A stretch of DNA of 15,436 bases. Source: Toxoplasma gondii ME49. Its lineage: Eukaryota > Apicomplexa > Conoidasida > Eucoccidiorida > Sarcocystidae. Positions 1-8,015 of the stretch are shown in pieces; the stretch's first letter is position 1; each line of letters begins with the position of its first letter. A model generated the notes under the pieces. It did no database searches. It worked only from the letters and a program-made list of their open reading frames with translations, and had not been told where the DNA came from. The stretch is taken from NCBI RefSeq assembly GCF_000006565.2, contig NW_017383918.1, positions 9,035 through 24,470 of the forward strand, read 5' to 3'. The translations under genes were made by a program, and so were the position numbers.

Positions 1-6
1 CCCCCC

Positions 7-1310
7 ACCACCGACAGGAAAACAGGCGACGCACACAGTTGTGGGTGGGACAGGCGTTGTCCCGCGGCATGCCGCTCGCATTGACTGAACCGAACACACA
101 CAGCGGCGGAGAACCAGTTTCAGAGAGCCATTTGTTTGATGAAATGCTGGTGGCGTCATGGGTTGAGTGTGGATCCTCCTACAATCTGAAGCTGTACAGT
201 TGCGGCCGTCACGTGTCAGAACTACTGCCTCAACGCTCGGACTGCCGCGGTCACCTCTCCAGTTCATCACTGAGAAGGTGTGGGCGCATCCGTCTGGCAC
301 TCAAATCGGCCTCACACCAATGCCGACAGCGGCGCACTAGTCCCTCTTCCTGCATTTGGCATTTACTCAGTGGCAGAGACTGTGGCGGTTTCTGCGTCTG
401 GCTGTTCATCTATTCAGACGCGCCCGCAGTAGCTGCATGACGGTTCCCACAGACTCAGCGCTCCTTACATCCCATTTCTGGACGCGATGCGCAGCAGGGT
501 GCTGTTTCGATCCGCGTTAAACAGTAACGAGACATGCTCGATGTGCGTGCAGGCTACACAGGCGGTCCTTCATGGTGACACTGTTCTCCTCAGCCACGAT
601 CACAGCGGATTTGTGATCTCCCTCAGCATTTCGCCGAGGGAGGCCTGCAGACAGATCGCTTCTTGGCGGCTGCCAACGTACTTCGCCTTCGCCATCTGGC
701 ACACGCCTCCATCGGTGGTCGTTGTGAGGAAAATAATGACGTGCACAGACAGTCGGCGACGACAAACAATCGGCATTGCAACGGTTTCCCGCAAGCGAGT
801 GGCGGCATTCTTTGACGGTTCCGCTAATTTCGGCAGGCTTCGCCGCTCGTTCCACAAACACACAACAGCTCACATCCACCTCCGAGCCGACGGACCAAAC
901 ATTCCCCGGCTGGTAACCAATATCAATGCGGTCCTCCCCCTCGTGTACCTGCTACACGCGCAAATTCTCCTTTAATACCATCCGTCACCACTATGGTCAC
1001 CAGCGTGCCACGTCTGCCATGCGCCGCCTACCGCCTGTGCGCGGATGCAAGAAACACCATGACCGTCACCAAGTGGTGTCAGGCGACGCAGTCGGGGAGC
1101 GTCTCGAGCCGGAATGATTGTGTCAGCTTCAGTGCGCTCAGCTTCAGGTACCACCAGTAGCATTTTAACTAGAACGGAATCACCCACAAGACATGCCCTT
1201 GCCACGCATCAAACGCGCTTCGGTCTCCGAAACCTTCCGACACGTACCGTCCCTCTTGTAACATGGATGCCGCGTCAGGAAATCTGTCTGGACAGATCGC
1301 CGGGACGGCA
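7..1310. repeat. Family A satellite, copy 1 (complete, 1304-bp period)
   Basis: The sequence from base 7 recurs at an offset of exactly 1304. Over the ~670 bases that can be compared I found one substitution before the right edge (G at 215 against C at 1519, inside the motif reading acgtgtcag in copy 1 and acgtctcag in copy 2). The first six bases, all C, do not match the corresponding bases 1305-1310 and look like an edge or assembly artefact. The unit contains open frames on both strands (for example 39-440 and 487-975 on +), but none has recognisable motifs. A short block at 650-659 (gacagatcgc) recurs at 1291-1300, about half a period away, which hints that the unit is itself built from smaller related pieces. 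That internal structure is tentative. Confidence 0.9.
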
Positions 1311-1984
1311 AGCACCGACAGGAAAACAGGCGACGCACACAGTTGTGGGTGGGACAGGCGTTGTCCCGCGGCATGCCGCTCGCATTGACTGAACCGAACA
1401 CACACAGCGGCGGAGAACCAGTTTCAGAGAGCCATTTGTTTGATGAAATGCTGGTGGCGTCATGGGTTGAGTGTGGATCCTCCTACAATCTGAAGCTGTA
1501 CAGTTGCGGCCGTCACGTCTCAGAACTACTGCCTCAACGCTCGGACTGCCGCGGTCACCTCTCCAGTTCATCACTGAGAAGGTGTGGGCGCATCCGTCTG
1601 GCACTCAAATCGGCCTCACACCAATGCCGACAGCGGCGCACTAGTCCCTCTTCCTGCATTTGGCATTTACTCAGTGGCAGAGACTGTGGCGGTTTCTGCG
1701 TCTGGCTGTTCATCTATTCAGACGCGCCCGCAGTAGCTGCATGACGGTTCCCACAGACTCAGCGCTCCTTACATCCCATTTCTGGACGCGATGCGCAGCA
1801 GGGTGCTGTTTCGATCCGCGTTAAACAGTAACGAGACATGCTCGATGTGCGTGCAGGCTACACAGGCGGTCCTTCATGGTGACACTGTTCTCCTCAGCCA
1901 CGATCACAGCGGATTTGTGATCTCCCTCAGCATTTCGCCGAGGGAGGCCTGCAGACAGATCGCTTCTTGGCGGCTGCCAACGAA
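1311..1984. repeat. Family A satellite, copy 2 (3'-truncated, ~674 bp)
   Basis: This is a second copy of the 1304-bp unit in direct orientation. It is almost base-identical to 7-680. Near 1983 identity drops abruptly: copy 1 reads caacgtacttc while copy 2 reads caacgaacttc, and downstream the mismatches become frequent. Only about half of the unit is therefore present in homogenised form. The 133-residue frame at 39-440 is reproduced unchanged at 1343-1744, as expected for a recent duplicate and not informative about coding. Confidence 0.9.
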
Positions 1985-2140
1985 CTTCGCCTTCGCCACC
2001 TGACAGACGCCTTCTTCGGTTGCCGGTGAGAAGAGGAGGCATGCACCACAGGCGACCAGCTGCGGGACGGCATCCGGAATAACAACGGTTTCGTCACTAG
2101 CGTTGCTCGTCGATTTATTCTCTCCGATCGAACGTGTGTG
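1985..2140. repeat. Decayed family A tail
   Basis: Downstream of the sharp edge at ~1984 the sequence still aligns loosely to 681-840 of copy 1. Shared words include cttcgcc followed by cacctgacagacgcc against catctggcacacgcc, and caacggtttc at 2083-2092 against 780-789. Similarity is patchy with indels and is lost by about 2140. I read it as an old family A segment that escaped homogenisation. It could also be chance similarity in a biased base composition. Confidence 0.4.
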
Positions 2141-2754
2141 ACACCACGACATGGCACGTCGGGTACGACAGCAACAAATGCTGGAATTTAGCACCCAAAG
2201 ACATTATTACTCTCGCACGGTGGATGTGGCCAACAAGAAATACATATGGACTATTGTGTTCGACGAATCTCAACCTAAATGTTCACAGCAAGTCACACGT
2301 TCTACAACCACAAAATTTCAAAACTACATTATCGAGGCAGCTATCATTGACTCACCGTCGCGTCTGGTCCCGTCCCCGCTGCTTATGTAAACAATGCCCC
2401 AACGCCCCGCAACTCAACCTTGTTCCTCCGCCACACTCATCGCCACCGTGACGTACTGGAGACGAGTCACCGCTACAGATTTGGTCGGCATTCGACACAG
2501 GCACCTGCGCATAGTTCCATATCCAACGTGGTGGACGTTCCTGCGGCCGCTCCTGTCAAGCCACGCCTCCACCCACCAGACAACCACAGCCCGAACACCC
2601 CTTGACGAGAAAAGAGAACCAGGTCCTCCACTGAGCGCATTGTGAAAAATCTCGGCTAGTGTAACGCTGGACTGTGTGCGCAAGACGAACCCCAAACTCC
2701 GTCAACGGATGCCTGTATCGACAGCAAATCCCGCATATAGGAATCACCCAGGAC
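2141..2754. other. Non-tandem spacer between families A and B
   Basis: This interval of about 610 bases belongs to neither homogenised array. Its first part, roughly 2180-2345, is clearly richer in A and T than its surroundings. The rest returns to the C-rich composition of the satellites. No RNA gene, transposon terminus or long frame was found. The last ~100 bases before 2755 show scattered words that may align to the end of a family B unit (4164-4278), but the resemblance is too weak to call. Confidence 0.5.
2151..2390 (+). other. Doubtful small ORF, 79 codons
   Basis: An ATG at 2151 opens a 79-codon frame ending in a TAA at 2388-2390. Its composition differs from the other open frames in the window: the encoded peptide is less Arg/Pro/Ser-dominated and contains a stretch reading ANKKYIWTIVFDESQPK that could pass for ordinary protein. 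It sits in the only AT-richer patch of this part and is not copied by the flanking satellites. I recognise no domain, signal peptide or membrane segment. It could be a relic exon of a eukaryotic gene or a chance frame. I consider a functional gene unlikely. Confidence 0.12.
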
Positions 2755-3183
2755 ACCAACAGTTGACAACTCCTACTGCGCATCAGGCCCCAAGCAAACC
2801 AGACCTGACGGACTGTTGCAAACTCCCAGAACATCCAGGTGGGCCACGATTCTGACCAGACCATAATCGGCTTCACCCGAAGTGTGTGTCGAATCCCTCT
2901 TGCAACCTCAAGGCTTCTACTCCTACAGCAGCCAACCTGTCCCCTTCTGTTCTGCGCACCTCATTCTCGGCCACCGACCACGAACGACACACGTAAGGCA
3001 CACGACCGACACTGGGAGGCTCACGAATCACATCAATACATGAGCTCCTCGTCCCTCACCAGCGGCCGTCTCGGTCCTCCAGTAACGCGGCGCCGTGCGT
3101 TGGTACGCACGATCGATGGATGTCACCCCAGGGCGTTGCCGACGACAGCTTGACGTGTTCCCGTTTCTGTACCGAAAGCTACG

Positions 3184-3223
3184 ATCGATGACTCTCATTG
3201 GTCATGGTCCCCCGGTCATCGAT
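3184..3223. repeat. Inverted repeat inside family B, 9-bp arms
   Basis: The arms atcgatgac (3184-3192) and gtcatcgat (3215-3223) are perfect reverse complements separated by 22 bases. The same arrangement lies at 4708-4747 and 6019-6058 in the other two copies. The spacer also carries a direct echo of ggtcat. A role as a protein-binding site or fold-back is possible but unsupported beyond the symmetry. Confidence 0.55.
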
Positions 3224-3379
3224 GGAATGCTGTCAATCACACGCACGCCGAGCATCGAGTGCTACTCACGTGTTCTCCACCAACGCGGCTCCAACACCAT
3301 CCCCACGGCTTCATCTATCCACGGTTCTCTGGGACATCTGGATTCGCGCCGTGGCATACGTAGAAGAATCCCCGCTACC

Positions 3380-3397
3380 CTGTATCTCACGATACAG
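3380..3397. repeat. Short perfect hairpin inside family B
   Basis: The sequence reads ctgtatc, tcac, gatacag, giving a perfect 7-bp stem with a four-base loop. It is present unchanged in all three copies (also 4904-4921 and 6215-6232). It is not followed by a T-run and is not a bacterial-type terminator. In a eukaryotic satellite it may be neutral. Confidence 0.5.
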
Positions 3398-4278
3398 CTT
3401 TCACCACAGTTCCCGCATCCGCGTCACGTCCACCAGCCGTTGCCTACAATCTGTATGCGGGCACGAAGGGCGATCGAACGGTCAACTCAAGACGGCCGGC
3501 CGCTGCTGATGAGCGTGCGTCTCGAGTTGTGCCCGACTTCTGCTATGTGCTGGAGCGTGAATCAAGCTTCCGCACGAGACACCGATCCGCCACTTGAAAC
3601 AAAGCTGCAACGTACCCTCCGGTCAAGTCATGTTACAGCCACGGGCCACCGACGCCACAAAATTGAAGGCCCACTCGGATTCACCGAAGATCACCGAACG
3701 AATCCAAGCCATAGAAATTGCACGTCGCATTCGACTGTCGTCGGTGGTACGTCTCTTGACTCTTCCGAGCCAAATGAGCATTCCGCGCAAACATCCAAGC
3801 TGCCTTCGTCTGCCCTCTGGTGTGTCTGGTGTCGTCCAGTGCATGGCTAGTCCCACCCAAGCGGCTGGTGCACGACAAACCGTCTGCGGATGAGCAATGC
3901 CTTCCACACCCCATCTCGGGAGGGCAGTGCGTTCAGCCGCCTCCAAAACCGTCATCTAACGTACCGATCGATACTGTGGAATTGAGCAGTGGTAGGTACA
4001 GCGAGCGATGCAGATCGCTGCTCTCGACCTCTGCCTACAACGCACAGTGTCCTTCAAATGCATGTCATCGCCAACAATTCAAGACCCCCTGTACTTGCAC
4101 GTACTGCAGCAACACAGTGAGCCATCGGCCACCTGCGACATACGGGGAACACGACGTGTCTCCCTCTCTCGTCCGACCGCTCAACCCCACAGTCAAGGGA
4201 GAGTCCAACCGCCGCACGCACTCACGCTGCCGCGACCTACATGCGATTTCTGAAACAGGGCACAACGCTGCCTTGCAG

Positions 4279-5589
4279 ACCAACAGTTGACCACTCTTGC
4301 TGCACATCAGGCCCCGAGCAAACCAGACCTGATGGACTGTTGCAAACTCCCAGAACATTCAGGTGGGCCACGATTCTGACCAGACCATAATCGGCTTCAC
4401 CCGAAGTGAGTGTCGAATCCCTCTTGCAACCTCAAGGCGTCTACTCCTACAGCAGCCAACCTGTCCCCTTCTGTTCTGCGCACCTCATTCTCGGCCACCG
4501 GCCACGAACGACACACGTAAGGCACACGACCGACACTGGGAGGCTCACGAATCACATCAATACATGAGCTCCTCGTCCCTCACCAGCGGCCGTCTCGGTC
4601 CTCCAGTAACGCGGCGCCGTGCGTTGGTACGCACGATCGATGGATGTCACCCCAGGGCGTTGCCGACGACAGCTTGACGTGTTCCCGTTTCTGTACCGAA
4701 AGCTACGATCGATGACTCTCATTGGTCATGGTCCCCCGGTCATCGATGGAATGCTGTCAATCACACGCACGCCGAGCATCGAGTGCTACTCACGTGTTCT
4801 CCACCAACGCGGCTCCAACACCATCCCCACGGCTTCATCTATCCACGGTTCTCTGGGACATCTGGATTCGCGCCGTGGCATACGTAGAAGAATCCCCGCT
4901 ACCCTGTATCTCACGATACAGCTTTCACCACAGTTCCCGCATCCGCGTCACGTCCACCAGCCGTTGCCTACAATCTGTATGCGGGCACGAAGGGCGATCG
5001 AACGGTCAACTCAAGACGGCCGGCCGCTGCTGATGAGCGTGCGTCTCGAGTTGTGCCAGACTTCTGCTATGTGCTGGAGCGTGAATCAAGCTTCCGCACG
5101 AGACACCGATCCGCCACTTGAAACAAAGCTGCAACGTACCCTCCGGTCAAGTCATGTTACAGCCACGGGCCACCGACGCCACAAAATTGAAGGCCCACTC
5201 GGATTCACCGAAGATCACCGAACGAATCCAAGCCATAGAAATTGCACGTCGCATTCGACTGTCGTCGGTGGTACGTCTCTTGACTCTTCCGAGCCAAATG
5301 AGCATTCCGCGCAAACATCCAAGCTGCCTTCGTCTGCCCTGTGGTGTGTCTGGTGTCGTCCAGTGCATGGCTAGTCCCACCCAAGCGGCTGGTGCACGAC
5401 AAACCGTCTGCGGATGATCAATGCCTTCCACACCCCATCTCGGGAGGGCAGTGCGTTCAGCCGCCTCCAAAACCGTCATCTAACGTACCGTTTGATACTG
5501 TGGAATTGAGCAGTGGGAGGTACAGCGAGCGAANNNNNNNNNNNNNNNNNNNNTGCGATTTCTGAACAGGGCACAACGCTGCCTTGCAG
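4279..5589. repeat. Family B satellite, copy 2 (contains an assembly gap)
   Basis: This second copy is collinear with copy 1 up to the N run. Differences from copy 1 include gtgccagac against gtgcccgac near 5055, ctgtggtg against ctctggtg near 5340, and gtaccgttt against gtaccgatc near 5487. The copy measures 1311 bases in the window instead of 1524. The shortfall of 213 is fully explained by the undersized N run (212) plus one missing A after the gap (tgaacag against tgaaacag in copy 1). Confidence 0.92.
5534..5553. other. Assembly gap (20 N), true size probably ~232 nt
   Basis: Twenty Ns interrupt family B copy 2. The left flank ending gcgagcga (5525-5532) aligns to 4001-4008 of copy 1, and the right flank starting tgcgatttc (5554) aligns to 4242. 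The aligned reference interval is therefore 4010-4241, which is 232 bases. The 20-N run looks like a fixed-length placeholder and not a measured distance. The flanking repeats make it impossible to exclude that additional whole units were collapsed here. Confidence 0.9.
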
Positions 5590-6367
5590 ACCAACAGTTG
5601 ACCACTCTTGCTGCACATCAGGCCCCGAGCAAACCAGACCTGATGGACTGTTGCAAACTCCCAGAACATTCAGGTGGGCCACGATTCTGACCAGACCATA
5701 ATCGGCTTCACCCGAAGTGAGTGTCGAATCCCTCTTGCAACCTCAAGGCGTCTACTCCTACAGCAGCCAACCTGTCCCCTTCTGTTCTGCGCACCTCATT
5801 CTCGGCCACCGGCCACGAACGACACACGTAAGGCACACGACCGACACTGGGAGGCTCACGAATCACATCAATACATGAGCTCCTCGTCCCTCACCAGCGG
5901 CCGTCTCGGTCCTCCAGTAACGCGGCGCCGTGCGTTGGTACGCACGATCGATGGATGTCACCCCAGGGCGTTGCCGACGACAGCTTGACGTGTTCCCGTT
6001 TCTGTACCGAAAGCTACGATCGATGACTCTCATTGGTCATGGTCCCCCGGTCATCGATGGAATGCTGTCAATCACACGCACGCCGAGCATCGAGTGCTAC
6101 TCACGTGTTCTCCACCAACGCGGCTCCAACACCATCCCCACGGCTTCATCTATCCACGGTTCTCTGGGACATCTGGATTCGCGCCGTGGCATACGTAGAA
6201 GAATCCCCGCTACCCTGTATCTCACGATACAGCTTTCACCACAGTTCCCGCATCCGCGTCACGTCCACCAGCCGTTGCCTACAACCTGTGTGCGGACACG
6301 AAGGGCGATCGAACGGTCAACTCAAAACGGCCGGCCGCTGCTGATGAGCGTGCGTCTCGAGTTGTGA
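5590..6367. repeat. Family B satellite, copy 3 (3'-truncated)
   Basis: This third copy matches copy 2 essentially base for base from 5590 to about 6280 and shares copy 2's variants against copy 1 (for example gccaccggcc at 5805-5815). From about 6280 substitutions begin to accumulate: cctacaacctgtgtgcggac here against cctacaatctgtatgcgggc in the other copies. After the ctcgagttgtg block ending near 6367 identity collapses. The right edge is therefore graded and not a clean junction. Confidence 0.9.
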
Positions 6368-6470
6368 CAGACGTCTGCTATTTGCTGGAACGCGAAAGAA
6401 CCGAGGCGTCAACAGCGCCATTGGTACGCCAAGAGGCCCTCCCGCAGGCTACGCGCGTGGCACATTTCGA
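6368..6470. repeat. Decayed family B continuation
   Basis: Past the right edge of copy 3 the sequence still resembles the next part of the unit: acagacgtctgctatttgct at 6367-6386 against cccgacttctgctatgtgct at 3532-3551, then aacgcgaaagaacc against agcgtgaatcaagc. Similarity fades within about 100 bases. This indicates that the B unit once extended further right and the extension escaped recent homogenisation. Confidence 0.5.
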
Positions 6471-7804
6471 AAGAAGTCGGGTCAGTCGTTCTGAGGGCAC
6501 GGTCACACATGTTGGCTTTTTTGTGTTCAGTTTGGTGGGCCACTCACCGCGATTGTTTTTTCACACACATGCGCAGTGCCTCTGACGCTTACAGCAATGA
6601 AGTCCTTTGAACTGCGTATCGCTCCAAACGTCTGCATGTACCGTTGAGGAGGTCCCGTTGCATGAATCACTCGACTCTGTGTGCAAGTGGGAACCCCTGA
6701 CTGTGTCGACACACATTGGTGTCAAGAGAGTCGGCACCCGACTCAGGAATCCTACGATAGCAAAACAAACCGACCGACGAAAGGGGACGGGTGCTTCCAC
6801 ATCTCACTGCGACCAACCGTCTAAGATATTGTTGCGACGCAGATGCATGCCTTCAGCTCCAGTTTCGATGTCCTGCAGCGTAAATGGGAGGGGAAGTCCC
6901 TATAGATTTGATATCGGCGAGAATTATTAACACAGCACAATTCAGCGCCACATTCGATTTTCGAAGAGACGTTATTTGTCGTGTTTCCAAATTCCACAGT
7001 GGGTCCTCTCAGTCAGCGATAGCCCATTCGCAGTCGGCCTGCCTTCCGTGAATACGCAACACGCAGATCATCCATGAAAGTTTCATCTAGATTCGTGGCC
7101 TAGCACTCTTCGGGTAGTGATATTGTGGCCACAAAGCCTCGCTGCGTACTTCCATATACTGCAAATACGACGCACGTTCACTGGGAGGGGGATCTGGCTT
7201 GCAGCTGCGTGGCGCCCCATTTACCGCGTCACCCCGATAAACAGCGGCCATCCACACTACAGCAATCCCTCCTCCCCACCTCTGAATCAGCGACGAAACA
7301 ATGTACTGTCTTCCGAGCTCTTAGAGTATGAGAAAATGTAATACGACCTTCCCATCGCTGAACGCATTCAATGACACAAGGAAGTACACCTTGGCGGACT
7401 CTTGCTACCGTTACGGGTGTCCCTACTTCCATCAACTATAGATGCATACGATAATAACCCTATGGCAGGCATCAGATGTCGGCCTGTTGTTTCGTCTACC
7501 GTAAGAAGCGGGCATGTTGTAGCACAAGCCAAGGCCGTTTTAATGGTTCGCCAACTGGGTGGATCCGGCAACTCGTGTGCAAATGGACGCTGGTACCCTC
7601 TGCACGCAGCTGCCTCACGTGCGTCCAGAAACCACTGTGACGTTCCCGTGCTGTGCCACCCGTCATAGCAGATTCGCAACGCGCCAATGCAACCCCCCGT
7701 CGTCGCCGAACTACTCCTAATTCACTCTCATTTATGGTGCCATCCCCGTTGCATATCCGAAAGACGCCGCGGCAATGAGTACCTCAATCGGCCTCCTGCA
7801 CCAC
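6471..7804. other. Non-tandem interval, no gene recognised
   Basis: I read both strands here and see no convincing coding region. The longest frames are about 107 codons, overlap on opposite strands and have no recognisable motif. Local features are a 12-bp perfect palindrome, tgtgtcgacaca, at 6702-6713, and a 7-bp perfect hairpin, gagtcgg-cac-ccgactc, at 6728-6744. A single agagacg word lies at 6965-6971. The composition is more balanced than in the satellites. Decayed repeat ancestry is possible but I could not align it by eye. Confidence 0.5.
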
Positions 7805-8015
7805 ACTTGTCACGTCCGTGACACTTGTTGCAGCCGTTGCCTACAAGCTGTGAGCAGACGCGACAAAGCTGTGAGTGTGCAGAATCAAGTTAGGAAAAAC
7901 TGAGACCACTGAATCCTGTCTCAAATCGCCATTAATGGCCAGTTCCTGGCTCCGTCGGTGCCACGGGCTCCCCAACGACCCGTCCACATGCCAGCTGAGT
8001 GGCACACGACAAGTT
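7805..8015. repeat. Isolated decayed family B-like fragment
   Basis: Two blocks resemble family B in the same order. At 7831-7850 cagccgttgcctacaagctg matches cagccgttgcctacaatctg in copy 1 (3434-3453), and both are preceded by tcacgtcc. Further on, tggcacacgacaag near 8001-8014 resembles tggtgcacgacaaa at 3867-3880. The first block carries an extra ~12 bases containing a near-palindrome (tgtcacg-tc-cgtgaca, 7808-7823). The spacing between blocks is shorter than in family B, so internal deletion would be needed. Confidence 0.45.

Larger units (their letters stand above)
2755..4278. repeat. Family B satellite, copy 1 (1524-bp period)
   Basis: Bases from 2755 onward recur at an offset of exactly 1524. 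The first ~150 bases differ more from copy 2 (for example agtgtgtgtc against agtgagtgtc near 2880, and ggcttctac against ggcgtctac), while the interior differs by only a handful of substitutions, so the left edge is older than the core. Related short blocks occur near 3090, 3461, 3861 and 4211, at spacings of about 350-400. This suggests a tetramer of ~380-bp ancestral monomers. Open frames such as 3095-3850 are kept in all copies but encode no recognisable protein. Confidence 0.92.

Noticed and set aside
39..440. 133-codon frame duplicated at 1343-1744
   Set aside because: Identity is explained by the 1304-bp duplication. The frame has no domain and composition is typical of translated C-rich repeat.
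3095..3850. 251-codon plus-strand frame in family B copies 1 and 2 (also 4619-5374)
   Set aside because: It is the longest frame in the window but lies wholly within satellite, has overlapping open frames on both strands, resembles no known family, and is cut short in copy 3 by a substitution creating a stop at 6365-6367.
7..6367. LTR retrotransposon or transposon with long terminal repeats
   Set aside because: Copies are head-to-tail with constant period, without enclosed reverse transcriptase, integrase or transposase-like frames and without target-site duplications.
6965..6971. agagacg, which resembles a promoter word reported for Toxoplasma genes; also several gcatgc words at 6845, 8434 and 9187
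   Set aside because: Six- and seven-base words are expected by chance in this length, and none stands in front of a credible gene.
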